Positions 1-11,786 are shown, counted from the stretch's first letter. The stretch is DNA of 64,000 nucleotides from Xenopus tropicalis (GCF_000004195.4 NC_030683.2:6286345-6350344), one strand, 5' to 3'. A program made the numbers and translations. Notes: generated by a model not told the origin, from the letters alone.

Positions 1-172
1 CAATAAGGGGTAATTATATCTTAGTTGGGATCAATTACAGGTACTGTTTTATTATTACAGAAAAAATGAAAATAATGTTTAAAAATTAGAATTATTTCCT
101 TATAATGGAGTCAATGGGAGATGGCCCTTCCTTAATTCGGAACTTTCTGGATAAGGGATCTCATACCTGTAC
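1..172 (+). mobile_element. MITE fragment, 112-bp-array family (right end)
   Basis: This is the right-hand end of the element that recurs at 13775-14972, 24740-25078 and, inverted, 55130-56330. It has about one copy of the internal unit (gggatcaa, then ggtactgttttattattac) followed by the terminal block, which includes ggataagggatctcatacctg. The window edge cuts it. It lies in INPP5F intron 3. Confidence 0.7.
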
Positions 173-757
173 ATGTAAAAGCTTAACGGGTTTATATGGA
201 TTTGTATATTGAATATTTATTGTATATTGCTGAAGAGGGAAAAAGGAGAAGAGAGACAGGGAGCAAGATAGGGCCGAGAAGTGTAGAAAATATGGAGCTG
301 AGTCAGGCACTTTAGCAACATCTAATTACGGGGCCCATTTAACAGACTCCATCATGGGTGCCTGACAACTCCCGGTACCTGTCTTTTTTTAAATAGAAAT
401 TTACTGCTGCCTCAGCCGACGCAGGAACAAACTGCCTGTACAAACAGCCCCTCCCTACTCGCTCATTGGCAAAAACAAACAGACAAACAAATGGGGAAAA
501 TGCAGACGCTGTCATTTTTGGCAGAGCTTTTGCAGCAAGTTAATTTAATTTGCCCGTTCCAGTGACAAATAATTCAGTTTACTGGAAACGAGATAAGGGG
601 AATTATTTATGCATTTCTATTTTTCGCTTTCTCTGCTGCGTTTGGTTTTATTAGGAAGAGAAAAATCGCCACGCAGGAAGTCAGGGCCTTGTAAGGAACA
701 TCCAGCATGTGGCCCCCAGTAAACCCCTAATCCCTGAGTTAAAGGGGCCCAACAGCA
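173..757. other. INPP5F intron 3, no gene seen
   Basis: No coding exon, RNA gene or recognised repeat is visible. The part from about 480 to 700 looks unlike the surrounding transposons: it is AT-rich and has homeobox- and octamer-like words such as aattatttatgcat. It could be a conserved non-coding element, but conservation cannot be judged from one sequence. Confidence 0.4.
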
Positions 758-1063
758 GTTTAAAGTAGGGATGCACCAAATCCACTTTTTTTGATTCGGC
801 CGAACCCCTGAACCCTTTGTAAAGGATTCGGCCGAATACTGAACAAATCCTAATTCGCAAATGCTAATTAGGTTTTGGAAGGGTTAAATCTGGGGAAAAT
901 GGGAAAAATTTTCAACTTCCGTGTTTACATGACAAAAAGTCACGTGATTTTTAGGATTCGGATTTGGTTCGGCCAGAGGCATGGATTTGGTCCAATCCGA
1001 ATCCTGCCAGAAAAGGCAGAATCCCAAACCAAATCCTGGATTCGGTGTATCCCTAGTTTGAAG
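758..1063. mobile_element. hAT-type MITE with 8-bp target duplication
   Basis: The element spans 766-1055. Its terminal inverted repeats are tagggatgcaccaaatcc on the left and the complement of ggattcggtgtatccct on the right. It is flanked by 8-bp duplications, gtttaaag (758-765) and gtttgaag (1056-1063), with one mismatch. Eight-base duplications are the hallmark of hAT transposons. The interior repeats the ggattcggccgaat motif and has no ORF, so it is non-autonomous. Related ends occur near 21460-21520, 22850-22912, 23107-23137 and 26505-26935. Confidence 0.85.
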
Positions 1064-1070
1064 TTTTAAT

Positions 1071-1308
1071 CAGTAGTGATGTGCGGGTCGGGGGGGGGGG
1101 GAAGGGGGTTCGACCTCTTTTGCCCGCACTCCTCGACCTTACACCGCCAGCTTTCAGTTCTGGCTGTGTCCCTTGCTCCGCCTCTTTCGTGACATCATTG
1201 GCGGGGCGGGCAGGCAAGCAAAGGTCTATAAATAGAGGGGAGAAGCCGGGTCTGGTAGGGTTCAGAGGGGGTGGGCCGAGGTTTTTCTCAACCCACGCTT
1301 CACTACTG
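1071..1308. mobile_element. probable MITE, GC-rich
   Basis: The ends cagtagtgatgtgcgggt and, inverted, acccacgcttcactactg form imperfect terminal inverted repeats of about 18 bp. The interior is GC-rich with a G run at 1090-1102. No matching target duplication was found, so the boundaries and class (perhaps hAT) are uncertain. It begins only 15 bases after the hAT MITE. Confidence 0.5.
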
Positions 1309-1701
1309 GGGGGCTGTAGGTTGGGGACCCCTACCAGGAGGCTCAATGGGGCACTGACTGAGGGCTGATGTCAATTCAATTGGTCATAACCCAATGACAA
1401 GCTATGACTATGGCCGATACCTTCCCTCCACTAACACACGGATGGAACATTACACAGCTCCATGGCACTCTGCATGACCAGCACTGCACGCATACTTGTA
1501 TGTATTTGCCAAGGGGCTTTCATAAATATGTGGCAATAGCCTCACATACCAAGCATAGGGCATCAGTTTATCTCTGTTGCAGAATAAAAAGTACCCCATT
1601 AAAATTGTGACAGAATCCATTTAAACAAACAAAAAGTAGTTAAAGAATAGGTAACACAAGATTTCTTAAACTCAAATCAGTGGCCCAGATCATTGTCTCA
1701 C
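1309..1701 (-). other. INPP5F intron 3, donor-proximal part
   Basis: Intronic sequence directly downstream of exon 3. No gene or repeat is recognised. Confidence 0.5.
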
Positions 1702-1838
1702 CTCCAGCTCCAAGTCCTGGGGCTCAGCCCCTGACAGAGGAATAGCAGCGATCTTGTTGATCTTGTAGATCTCATGGCCACCGGGAAGGATTCCAATCAG
1801 GGACTTCTGTCGGATGAGGAGAAGCCACCACGGCAGAT
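1702..1838 (-). CDS. inpp5f: INPP5F coding exon 3 (N-terminal region of SAC2 phosphatase)
   Basis: This 137-bp exon encodes about 45 residues, beginning DLPWWLLLIRQKSLIG and ending EPQDLELE. They align closely with vertebrate INPP5F just after its first 59 residues. The acceptor is a pyrimidine tract with ag at 1839-1840, and the donor is gtgaga at 1701-1696. The exon enters in phase 1: the G of the Asp codon comes from exon 2. It ends on a codon boundary, so exons 1-3 give 315 bp or 105 codons. INPP5F (SAC2) removes the 4-phosphate from PI4P on early endosomes. The catalytic CX5R motif lies in later exons outside this window. The region here precedes or begins the SAC fold. Later exons continue beyond the left edge on the minus strand. 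Confidence 0.96.
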
Positions 1839-1910
1839 CTGGGGGGATAAAAAAAGCATTAAAGAGCTGAGGGAATATATTGGGATCCTGGGATGGCTAA
1901 GAAAAAAGAC

Positions 1911-1912
1911 AG

Positions 1913-1943
<31 letters not shown>

Positions 1944-1963
1944 TATACACACACACACACACA
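1911..1963. repeat. (TA)n(CA)n microsatellite
   Basis: A run of TA dinucleotides passes into CA dinucleotides. It lies about 70 bp upstream, in the sense of transcription, of the INPP5F exon 3 acceptor, so length changes would alter the branch-point region. Confidence 0.9.
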
Positions 1964-2272
1964 TGCTGAGTGGCAGCTCGGGCACAACTAGATAACCTCT
2001 CTATCTGTCCTTGTGTGAATGAATGGAGGGCAAAGGCTGTGGCACAAACTGGCAACATAAAACACAAGGGCCTTGAGTAAATATTGTTTTATATTTGCAG
2101 CATAGTTTTCCTTATCATTCTTCCGCTGAGCTGATTCCACTCAACTATTTCCCCTTCGCTGTGACGCAGCAGTGAAGAAAACTGTCAGATTATCCTGGGC
2201 TGTCAGGCTCAATTTATTTAGCTGTGCGAAATGTGCCCGCTCAGGGGCATCTGGGGAATGTAGCTGAAAGCA

Positions 2273-2824
2273 TTAAAGGGACACTGCCATGATATTTATG
2301 TATAAATGACACTGTTACACAGCAAATAATTCCCTGCCATTTAACCTTTTATTCTTGTACCAACAAATGTATTTGTAGCTGTAATATTGGTGTGTAGGCG
2401 CCATCTCAGTGCATTGTGCCTGAGTCTGAGCTTTCAGCCAGCGCTACACATTAGAACTGCTTTCAGCTAACCTATTGTTTCTCCTACTCCCATGTAACTG
2501 GAGGAGTCCCAAGCCGGACTTGGATTTCTTACTATTGAGTGCTATTCTGATACCTACTGGGAGCTGCTATCTTGCTCCCTTCCCATTGTTCTGCTGATCG
2601 GCTGCTGGGGGTGAGGGGGGGGGATATCACTCCAACTTGCAGCGCAGCAGTAAAGTGTGAGTGAAGTTTACGAGCACAGGTCACATGGCTGTGGCACCCT
2701 GGGAAATGAAGAATATGGCTAGCCCCATGGGAAAAACAGATTACAATGCAGGATTCTGCGGGAGATGCTCTATTAACTGATGGGTTTTGTAACAAAGATG
2801 TTTCCCCTGACAGTATCCCTTTAG
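2273..2824. mobile_element. TTAA-flanked MITE (Kolobok/T2-like), family A, full copy
   Basis: The left end is ttaaagggacactgccatga and the right end is tgacagtatccctttag, an imperfect inverted repeat at a TTAA-type target. The family contains a ggggtgaggggggggatatc block and the word gtaactggaggagtccc. Other copies lie at 13110-13607, 28070-28444 (inverted) and 61438-62340 (amplified). Assignment to Kolobok/T2 rests on the TTAA and TTAAAGGG ends known from Xenopus. Confidence 0.8.
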
Positions 2825-3744
2825 GTTCAGACAGTGGCTGGATATGGGCTCTTTCCCTTTAACTGTGTGACATGGTTCTGGCTTTCAGCCACTGCTTTAC
2901 CTTCAGCTCCCTGTGCACAAGAAATGATACAAGAGTTGCTAGTGGCCACTGCACTGAGACAATGCTACAATTACAGAAAATATACATTTATTAATAATAT
3001 AAAGGTCAAGGTAACTTACTATGTTACTATGTATTTAATCCTGACCATTGGCTGCACTGCATTTTTTCTACAATCCTTCCTTATTGTACCATTACGCAGA
3101 GCTTTAACAGCAGTTCTGCACCCACATTAGCCACAGTCGGAGTTGCCCATACCCATCAGGCACTCGGGGGCCCTGCGTCTATTCATTTTCACCCTAAATG
3201 TAGGCGGCAGATAGGAATGAGGGATAATGGAAGAAATGATTGTGAATGGCAGATTTAGATGATTATCTGACACCGTCTGTTTGCAGAATTTCACAGCTTC
3301 TCAGCGATTTTAGCAGAGCTATTTTTATTCCCCTCCCGGAGGAAACGGCAGCAGATAACAGGCAGCAGATTATCCGCAGCGGGGCCGCCGTATTATTGCC
3401 CGGGTCAAACCATTTCAGCTCCCAGATTTCCGCCCGCCGTGTATCATGGCGTATACAGGGGCCCAATGCCCGCTAATAACAACGCTCACCGGTTTCTCGA
3501 TCCGGGAAATTCCCAACCGGATATGATTTTTAATATCACTGAAAAGTCAATAAAACTCCTCGGTGGCGTCGCGAGTCATGAGGTTTATTTTAAACTACTT
3601 TTTATTGGTTTAAATAATACAAAAACATAAGAACCAGGGCGTTTTGGGGGAGGGGAGCGCTGCCTAGAAAAGTATCCTATAAGAATTGATATAACATGAG
3701 TATAAAAATGTAGGTCGCTATAAAAATATATTGCATAAACAGCT
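2825..3744. other. intronic, CpG-containing unique block
   Basis: No exon is recognised. The part from about 3230 to 3600 is richer in CpG than its surroundings and carries no repeat I know. It may be a conserved non-coding or regulatory element in intron 2. Confidence 0.4.
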
Positions 3745-4188
3745 CATATATAAAACCCCGCTTCATCTAAATAAACCATTTTCATATAAATATACTTGTT
3801 TAGTAGTATGTGCCATTGGGTAATCCTAAATAGGAAACTGCCATTTTAAGTACTAAGGGCCGCCCCCTGGGATCATAGGAGTCACAGTGCACACAAACAA
3901 GCCAAGGCACACATACATGCTAGGCCCCATCAGCCAATGAATGGGCAGACTTCTGCCTTTTGCTCCCACACTACTTCCTGTTACAGTTAGAGCTGCATCA
4001 CTTCCTGTCAGCTGATCTCTGAGGGAGCACACAGCCCATCACTAAATGGCGGCTCAAGGGAAAGGATGTAAAAGGGCAATATTTACTGATATATATATTC
4101 CAGTTTGGGGAGATTCTTTAATAGGTCACTTAATACGATAAAAACTGTTGGTTAAGTATTCATTCTGGGGGTTTAGTTTCCCTTTAAA
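3745..4188. mobile_element. MITE family B copy
   Basis: It shares a roughly 350-bp body with 27410-27755 and 60470-60850, both inverted relative to this copy. Shared words include cttcctgtcagctgatctct and ccatcactaaatggcggctc. The right end is gtttccctttaa at 4177-4188, and its TTAA is also the first four bases of the next element. Confidence 0.75.
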
Positions 4189-4697
4189 GGGGACATATTG
4201 TGTGAATGAATTGTACTCTTCTAAATATAGAGGGAATGCGCTTTAAAAAGTAGTATTTTGGGCTACACCCATCTGTGTCACTTCCTGTTGCCTCCTTTGC
4301 CAGGCTGTGCAGGGGGGCGGCGGCACTGTAGGGTAGAAACCAATCAGCAGCTAGGCTGACCTGATAGGGAACTGAAGCCTGTCTGTGCTTGTGTGACTGC
4401 AGGGGCTGTGATTGGCTACTCCCCTCCTACTGTGCTTCTGGCAGGGACTGTTAGGACACGCCCACCGCAGACTTTGCCCAGTGCTTTTCCATTCCCTATC
4501 TGATCCCCCATGTTCCTCTATGAGGGGGCGGCCATATTTGTGCAGCAGGAGTCCGTTAGCATTAGAAGCTATAACTGACTAGGTTCAACACTTCAAGTAA
4601 CAAAATGGGGCCAATCAGCCAAAAACGATCAACATGATCTATAGGTAACTTTAATTTAATTAATAGGTTTTTTTTTTGTGTGTCGGTATCACTTTAA
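4185..4697. mobile_element. TTAA-flanked MITE abutting the family B copy
   Basis: It starts ttaaaggggacatattgtg at 4185 and ends ggtatcactttaa at 4697. The ends are inverted and the flanks are TTAA. No ORF is present. It shares the TTAA at 4185-4188 with the preceding element. Confidence 0.65.
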
Positions 4698-5342
4698 ATC
4701 CCTCCACACTTGGCGTTTATCAAAGGGTTTCAATGATAAGAAGGGTTAATACTGGTTAACCCCTGTTCTAAGGAAATGAGCATCATGACTTACGGGAAAT
4801 TAAAGGGAAACTAAGCCCTGTTTAGAGTATATTTTCCCCTTACTAAGTACAGTTTCCATCAGATAAGACATGAAACGCGGCATGCAGGGCTTGAGGCGGC
4901 GGCTCTTGCGCACAAATCCTTCATTTTGCCTGTAATTAACCCAATGCAATCTGCTCTATGGGCTGAAATAGTCAGCGACTCGGCTCATCCCTGCTCCCAA
5001 AGTAATCATCGTTTTGCCTTTGCTTAGCTACAAAGCCATGGGAAATCCATCAGGGAGACCTGCTTTTACATAATCTCTGCGGCTAATGATGATTGCTTGC
5101 TAGCTGGAAATAGCACTGAGCTGCCACTAACTTCTATTATTAGCAGAATTTACTGGTCCGGCCAGCACTCTGGCCAACGCACTGGTACTGACCGGGTACT
5201 CAGGGGGCTCCCAAACTGCAGCTGGGACTGGGCTTAACTGTCTTATATTCGTTGGTTTGTGAATTATTCAGGGGGTGCTTCTGGGCCGGCTAGCATCAGA
5301 ACTACTGCCGCCTCCCCTCACCCCCACACTTGCCTCTATTGC
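4698..5342. other. intronic unique sequence, candidate conserved element
   Basis: No gene is seen. From about 4870 to 5160 the sequence is non-repetitive, with homeobox-like words (gtaattaacccaatgcaatc, ggctaatgatgattgctt). It differs in texture from the MITEs on both sides. Confidence 0.4.
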
Positions 5343-6706
5343 TTAAAGGAACAGTAATGCCAAAAAGTGAAAGTGTTGTAAAGTAATTCAAATATAATGT
5401 ACTGTTGGTATAAGTGGGGTGTTTGCTACAGAAACCCTTCTACAAATACCCTGAAATACCATAAACCAATACCAGCACAGGTATTCCCCTGTACTAAGCA
5501 CAATTCAGCAGGAACAGCCCCCTAAGTTTGCTCATAGCCTGTACAGAGAGATACCATAAAACTATGGCACATAGGCATTCCCCTGTACTAAGCACAATTC
5601 AGCAGGAACAGCCCCCTAAGTTTGCCCATAGCCTGTACAGAGAGATACCATAAAACTATGGCACATAGGGATTCCCCTGTACTAAGCACAATTCAGCAGG
5701 AACAGCCCCCTAAGTTTGCTCATAGCCTGTACAGAGAGATACCATAAAACTATGGCACATAGGGATTCCCCCGTACTAAGCACAATTCAGCAGGAACAGC
5801 CCCCTAAGTTTGCTCATAGCCTGTACAGAGAGATACCATAAAACTATGGCACATAGGGATTCCCCTGTACTAAGCACAATTCAGCAGGAACAGCCCCCTA
5901 AGTTTGCTCATAGCCTGTACAGAGAGATACCATAAAACTTTGGCACATAGGGATTCCTCTGTACTAAGCACAATTCAGCAGGAACAGCCCCCTAAGTTAG
6001 CTCATAGCCTGTACAGAGAGATACCATAAAACTATGGCACATAGGGATTCCTCTGTACTAAGCACAATTCAGCAGGAACAGCCCCCTAAGTTAGCTCATA
6101 GCCTGTACAGAGAGATACCATAAAACTATGGCACATAGGCATTCCCCTGTACTAAGCACAATTCAGCAGGAACAGCCCCCTAAGTTTGCTCATAGCCTGT
6201 ACAGAGAGATACCATAAAGCTATGGCACATAGGGATTCCCCTGTACTAAGCACAATTCAGCAGGAACAGCCCCCTAAGTTTGCTCATAGCCTGTACAGAG
6301 AGATACCATAAAACTATGGCACATAGGGATTCCCTGTACTAAGCACAATTCAGCAGGAACAGCCCCCTAAGTTTGCTCATAGCCTGTACAGAGAGATACC
6401 ATAAAGCTATGGCACATAGGGATTCCCCTGTACTAAGCACAATTCAGCAGGAACAGCCCCCTAAGTTTGCCCATAGCCTGTACAGAGAGATACCATAAAA
6501 CTATGGCACATAGGGATTTCCCTGTACTAAGCACAATTCAGCAGGAACAGCCCCCTAAGTTTGCCCATAGCCTGTACAGAGAGATACCATAAAACTATGG
6601 CACATAGGGATTCCCCTGTACTAAGCACAATTCAGCAGGAACAGCCCCCTAAGTTTGCTCATAGCCTGTACAGAGAGATACCATAAAGCTATGGCAGTAT
6701 AGGGAT
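5343..6706. repeat. MITE left end plus 94-bp tandem array (about 13 copies)
   Basis: The left part begins ttaaaggaacagtaatgcc at 5343, typical of a TTAA MITE terminus. From about 5456 a 94-bp unit (cataaaactatggcacatag, then ggattcccctgtactaagc) repeats to 6706 with few substitutions. Spacing measured between copies is 94, with one copy of 93. No matching right MITE end was found after the array. Confidence 0.9.
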
Positions 6707-7390
6707 TAATGGAATGTAAATCCACACGCTGAATAATGTATTAGTACAAATGAGTTGTGTACTTCACTCCAATGATAATCACTCATTCCCATCAACCATA
6801 ATTACCAGTCCTTAGATTACAGCCCACAATTTACCCACAGACCCCAGTGGGGTACACGCAGACAACCCACCCGCTGTTTCACCTTCCCCCTGTACTAGAG
6901 GAGAGAGGGGGCAATTTCACCATATGACAAAGAAATATGAGTGTATGAGTAATACAGCGCTGCTGGCTGAACCAATCAGGTAATACCCTTGAATGTTCCC
7001 AAAGTCACATATTTATATCTGAGAGTGATAACCCGCCTGTTAGCTCCGTGGGAAGTCGCTGGAGCCGTTTCTGACAATGAATTCTCTATTTTTGCTGGCA
7101 AGTCAGAACCACAACAAACAGCAATGTGCTGCCGACATGCTTGGTGCCAATCAGATACAGACTCACTGCCTCCCCCTCTAACCCTGTCAGTCACTGACCC
7201 CTGCAGCCCTGCCTGCCTGGCAAATCTCTCTATAGGCACCACTTTCTGTTTCCTAGGCTGCAAAAGGTTAACATAGAGACAAGTGGTCCAGAAAATGAGC
7301 TCCTTATAGCAATGGGGAGATGCCTTCACTGATTCACTTATACCATGGGACACATACTAATTATGGGTAAGGGGAAGAGGTCTTTGTAAA
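6707..7390. other. intronic, no gene seen
   Basis: Short ORFs on both strands (6976-7353) lack any recognisable protein feature and are treated as chance. Confidence 0.4.
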
Positions 7391-7690
7391 AAGGAAACAG
7401 TTCAGTGTAAAAATGAAACTGGGTAAAATAGACAGACTGCACAAAAATAGGCAAAATTGTCATCTATAAAGGCTGGAGTGGGCAGATGTCTAACGTAATA
7501 GCCAGAACACTACTTCCTGCTTTCTGAACTCTTAGTTAGTCAATTAGTAAGGGGGGGGGGCACATGGGACAAAACTGTTCAGTTAGTTTGTGAGCACTCA
7601 GGTCAGATTCAAATGCAAACTAACTGTCAGTTATGCGCCATGTGCCCCTCCTCAAGTCACTGATTGGTTACTGGAAGCAGGAACAGGTGG
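7391..7690. mobile_element. foldback MITE family C, right arm truncated
   Basis: It shares ataaaggctggagtgggcag and ctaacgtaatagccagaaca with the copies at 18114-18475 and 57818-58200. In those copies the sequence returns as an inverted arm; here the returning arm stops near 7690. Confidence 0.7.
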
Positions 7691-7789
7691 GTGGAACTAG
7701 TGGGGTTTTCAGAGAAATTCCTCAATAAATCAGCCTGAAACACCACTTTTTAAAGCTCTTTCCTTTTATATGAAGATGAGTACAATACC

Positions 7790-10112
7790 CCCTAGGACAT
7801 AGGTACCAAGCAAGGGCCACCATAGGTACCAAGCAAGGACCACCCCCTAGGGCCAGCATAGGTACCAAGCAAGGGCCACCCCTAGGCCAGCATAGGTACC
7901 AAGCAAGGGCCACCCCTAGGCCAGCATAGGTACCAAGCAAGGACCACCCCCTAGGGCAAGCATAGGTACCAAGCAAGGACCACCCCCTAGGGCAAGCATA
8001 GGTACCAAGCAAGGGCCACCCCTAGGCCAGCATAGGTACCAAGCAAGGGCCACCCCTAGGGCCAGCATAGGTACCAAGCAAGGGCCATCCCTAGGCCAGC
8101 ATAGGTATCAAGCAAGGGCCACCCCCTAAGGGCCAGCATAGGTACCAAGCAAGGACTACCCCCCTAAGGGCCAGCATAGGTACCAAGCAAGGACTACCCC
8201 CCTAAGGGCCAGCATAGGTACCAAGCAAGGACTACCCCCTAAGGGCCAGCATAGGTACCAAGCAAGGGCCACCCCCTAGGGCCAGCATAGGTACCAAGCA
8301 AGGGCCACCCCCTAGGGCCAGAATAGGTACCAAGCCAGGGCCACCCCCTAGGGCAAGCATAGGTACCAAGCAAGGGCCACCCCTAGGCCAGCATAGGTAC
8401 CAAGCAAGGACCACCCCCTAGGGCAAGCATAGGTACCAAGCAAGGGCCACCCCTAGGCCAGCATAGGTACCAAGCAAGGACCACCCCCTAGGGCAAGCAT
8501 AGGTACCAAGCAAGGGCCACCCCTAGGCCAGCATAGGTACCAAGCAAGGAACACCCCCTAGGGCAAGCATAGGTACCAAGCAAGGGCCACCCCTAGGCCA
8601 GCATAGGTACCAAGCAAGGGCCACCCCTAGGGCCAGCATAGGTACCAAGCAAGGGCCACCCCTAGGCCAGCATAGGTATCAAGCAAGGGCCACCCCCTAA
8701 GGGCCAGCATAGGTACCAAGCAAGGACTACCCAAGGGCCAGCATAGGTACCAAGCAAGGGCCACCCCCTAGGGCCAGCATAGGTACCAAGCAAGGGCCCC
8801 CCCTAGGGCCAGCATAGGTACCAAGCAGGGCCCCCCCTAGGGCCAGCCAGGTACCAAGCAAGGGCCACCCCTAGGCCAGCATAGGTACCAAGCAAGGGCC
8901 ACCCCCTAGGGCAAGCATAGGTACCAAGCAAGGGCCACCCCTAGGCCAGCATAGGTACCAAGCAAGGGCCACCCCTAGGGCCAGCATAGGTACCAAGCAA
9001 GGGCCACCCCTAGGCCAGCATAGGTATCAAGCAAGGGCCACCCCCTAAGGGCCAGCATAGGTACCAAGCATACCCCCCTAGGTAGGTACCAAGCAAGGGC
9101 TACCCCCTAAGGGCCAGCATAGGTACCAAGCAAGGACTACCCCTAGGGCCAGCATAGGTACCAAGCAAGGGCCACCCCCTAGGGCCAGCATAGGTACCAA
9201 GCAAGGGCCACCCCTAGGGCCAGAATAGGTACCAAGCAAGGGCCACCCCCTAGGGCAAGCATAGGTACCAAGCAAGGGCCACCCCTAGGCCAGCATAGGT
9301 ACCAAGCAAGGACCACCCCCTAGGGCAAGCATAGGTACCAAGCAAGGACCCAGGGCCAGCATAGGTACCAAGCAAGGCCACCCCTAGGCCAGCATAGGTA
9401 CCAAGCAAGGGCCACCCCCTAGGGCAAGCATAGGTACCAAGCAAGGGCCACCCCCTAGGCCAGCATAGGTACCAAGCAAGGGCCACCCCTAGGGCCAGCA
9501 TAGGTACCAAGCAAGGGCCACCCCTAGGCCAGCATAGGTACCAAGCAAGGGCCACCCCTAGGGCCAGCATAGGTACCAAGCAAGGGCCACCCCTAGGCCA
9601 GCCATAGGTATCAAGCAAGGGCCACCCCCTAAGCCTAAGGGCCAGCATAGGTACCAAGCAAGGTACCCCACCCCTAGGGCCAGCATAGGTACCAAGCAAG
9701 GGCCACCCCCTAGGGCCAGCATAGGTACCAAGCAAGGGCCACCCCTAGGGCCAGCATAGGTACCAAGCAAGGGCCACCCCCTAGGGCCAGCATAGGTACC
9801 AAGCAAGGGCCCCCCCTAGGGCCAGCATAGGTACCAAGCAAGGGCCACCCCCTAGGGCAGCATAGGTACCAAGCAAGGGCCACCCCTAGGGCCAGCATAG
9901 GTACCAAGCAAGGGCCACCCCTAGGGCCAGCATAGGTACCAAGCAAGGGCCACCCCTAGGGCCAGCATAGGTACCAAGCAAGGGCCACCCCTAGGGCCAG
10001 CATAGGTACCAAGCAAGGGCCACCCCTAGGGCCAGCATAGGTACCAAGCAAGGGCCACCCCTAGGGCCAGCATAGGTACCAAGCATTTTATTTAACAGAT
10101 CCCATACCTGTA
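7790..10112. repeat. 33-36-bp minisatellite, about 65 copies
   Basis: The unit is ataggtaccaagcaagggcc followed by acccctagggccagc. Length variants arise from runs of C and from aag/ggc variants. Each unit carries a KpnI palindrome (ggtacc) and usually cctagg. The array ends at about 10084 directly against the terminal block acagatcccatacctgtac of the 112-bp-array MITE family. Minus-strand ORFs here (units like CLVPMLALGGGP) are by-products of the repeat. Confidence 0.95.
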
Positions 10113-10831
10113 CTGATTTTCTACCTCTCAGCTCCTGTGTTCACCCCCACCGTATATATTGAATCAAACGCCTGTGACGCTGACCCAATATACACCGGTG
10201 TCGCTTGTGCCCTTGGGCAATCAGCTGTCGGGCTTCTCACAGCGCCAAGTGCTTAACAACAAACAGAGCTGGGCACTTTTGCTGAGGAGAAATAAACAAG
10301 AACCTCAGGGAGCAAGAATAAACAGGCTTTCGCCTGCTACAGACTGGCACTAATAAGATACAATGGGGTGGTTTCTATCTAAAGCCACATAATAGGTTTT
10401 TGGGGAGTGTTGTGAAAACAGCCTTTATTTTACAACATGTAGTAGTTTATGTGTATACATACATTGGCTTGTTGGGCAAGCCTGTGGCATCCCTGGGCTC
10501 CTAGATCCAATCTACAATCAGGAATAACTGGAGATGAAGCAGGGGGAGGGGGGGGGCAGGGGTATATGCAGCGTCTAAAATCCAGGTGGGCCTCTGCGGC
10601 CCAGATCCGATCCCCCCCAGGGAACTCCTGCGATCTGCAGTCTCCCTCCCCCGACGAACTGTTTCTTTTAAGGAGGGGGGCGGAAGGTGTTGGGGGCCGG
10701 AAGGTGCTGGGGGCCGGAAGGTGCTGGGGGCCTTGGCGGGGGGGGGAGGGGAGTGGAGGCGGCAGGGGTCATTGGTAGGCCCTGCACCCCCCAGTCCAGC
10801 CCTGAGTATAGGGGGCCCAGTAAAAGCCTAA
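10113..10831. other. intronic, partly G-rich, no gene seen
   Basis: The stretch 10540-10760 is G-rich, with a short internal repeat (gggggccggaaggtgct). No exon is supported. Confidence 0.4.
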
Positions 10832-11283
10832 TTAAAGGGGTTGTGGTTTAAGTATGATACAAAAAGTTATATTCTGAGACAAATTGCAACTGGTCTTCAC
10901 TATTTTTTTTTTTTTTTTTTTTTAGTTATTTCACTTTTTGTTCGGCAGCAGTTCCAGCTTGGAATTTCAGCTGCTCTCTGGTTGCTAGGGTTTAAATGAT
11001 CATAGCAACCAGGGAGCAGCTTGAAATGAGAGACTGGGATATGAATAGATCTAAAAAGAAAAATATCTGATAAAAAGTAAGAACAACAATAGAACTGGAG
11101 CCTCATTGATAAATGCGTATTTTTGGCTGCCGGGGGTCAGTGACCCCCGTTTGAAAGCTGCAGAAGAAGGCGAATAATTCAAAAACTATAAATAAATAAA
11201 TAATGAAGACCAATTGAAAAGTTGCTTAGAATTGGACATTATATAACATACTAAAACTTAACTCAAAGGTGACTATATACCAG
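10832..11283. mobile_element. palindromic TTAA MITE family D, copy 1
   Basis: It begins ttaaaggggttgtggttt. It carries the family words tctggttgctagggttt, ggctgccgggggtcagtgac and gaagaccaattgaaaagttg, and ends ttaactcaaaggtga. The family is the commonest in the window, with further full or partial copies at about 17466, 20343, 28872, 29636, 30690, 31647, 53440 and 56753. Confidence 0.85.
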
Positions 11284-11705
11284 TAATATACCTCGGTAGA
11301 CATACCAACGTTTTGGGGCCCTAATCTGAATTTGCTGTGGGGCCCAATTACATCTAGTTATGAAGCCAATGCTATAAGGGCAAATGTGCCAGGGTTGCAA
11401 GGAGCACAAAAGTACTTAAGCCTTTTTTTCCATCATCAATCAGTGCAATGAAATGCAGCAAGCTTAAAAATTATATTTTCTTCAGTGTGAGTTCCCCTTT
11501 AAAAAAATAAAAGTCCCCATGTGACATGTCAGCACTATATAAATATGAGTGATAATAATATTGCAACACTGTGTACATCTGACTTCATTCTCTGTTTGTA
11601 TTGTTATCAGTATGTGACAAGCAACAGAAAAAAGGGGCAAATAACTGTGAGTGACGGCGTCCCGACTCCCTGCATACAGCCACAAACCATTGGCTAAAAT
11701 CTTAC
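11284..11705 (-). other. INPP5F intron 2 beginning
   Basis: Sequence downstream of the exon 2 donor. No other feature is recognised. Confidence 0.5.
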
Positions 11706-11786
11706 CTGTGTGAAGCTGAACCTTCCCAATAATCCCTTCGACCAGGCCCAAGCAGATAGGATTCCAGGCCAGCAGCAAGTCCGTAG
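11706..11786 (-). CDS. inpp5f: INPP5F coding exon 2
   Basis: This 81-bp exon encodes TDLLLAWNPICLGLVEGIIG KVQLHT, nearly identical to the vertebrate INPP5F N terminus. The acceptor is ttttcctctcacag, ending at 11787. The donor is gtaaga, starting at 11705. The exon enters in phase 1, with CT completing an Ala codon from exon 1. It leaves in phase 1, with a G that starts the Asp codon of exon 3. Both junctions keep frame with the neighbouring exons, so the gene appears intact here. Intron 1 upstream is about 30.2 kb and intron 2 downstream about 9.9 kb. Confidence 0.97.

Larger units (their letters stand above)
1839..11705 (-). other. inpp5f: INPP5F intron 2 (9.9 kb)
   Basis: The intron is bounded by donor gtaag (11705-11701) and acceptor ag (1840-1839). 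It contains three tandem arrays or array-bearing MITEs and several MITEs, described separately. Confidence 0.9.

Noticed and set aside
5456..6706. Regular spacing suggested a CRISPR array
   Set aside because: The whole 94-bp unit is conserved with no unique spacers, no cas genes are present and the genome is eukaryotic. This is a minisatellite; the same holds for the other arrays.
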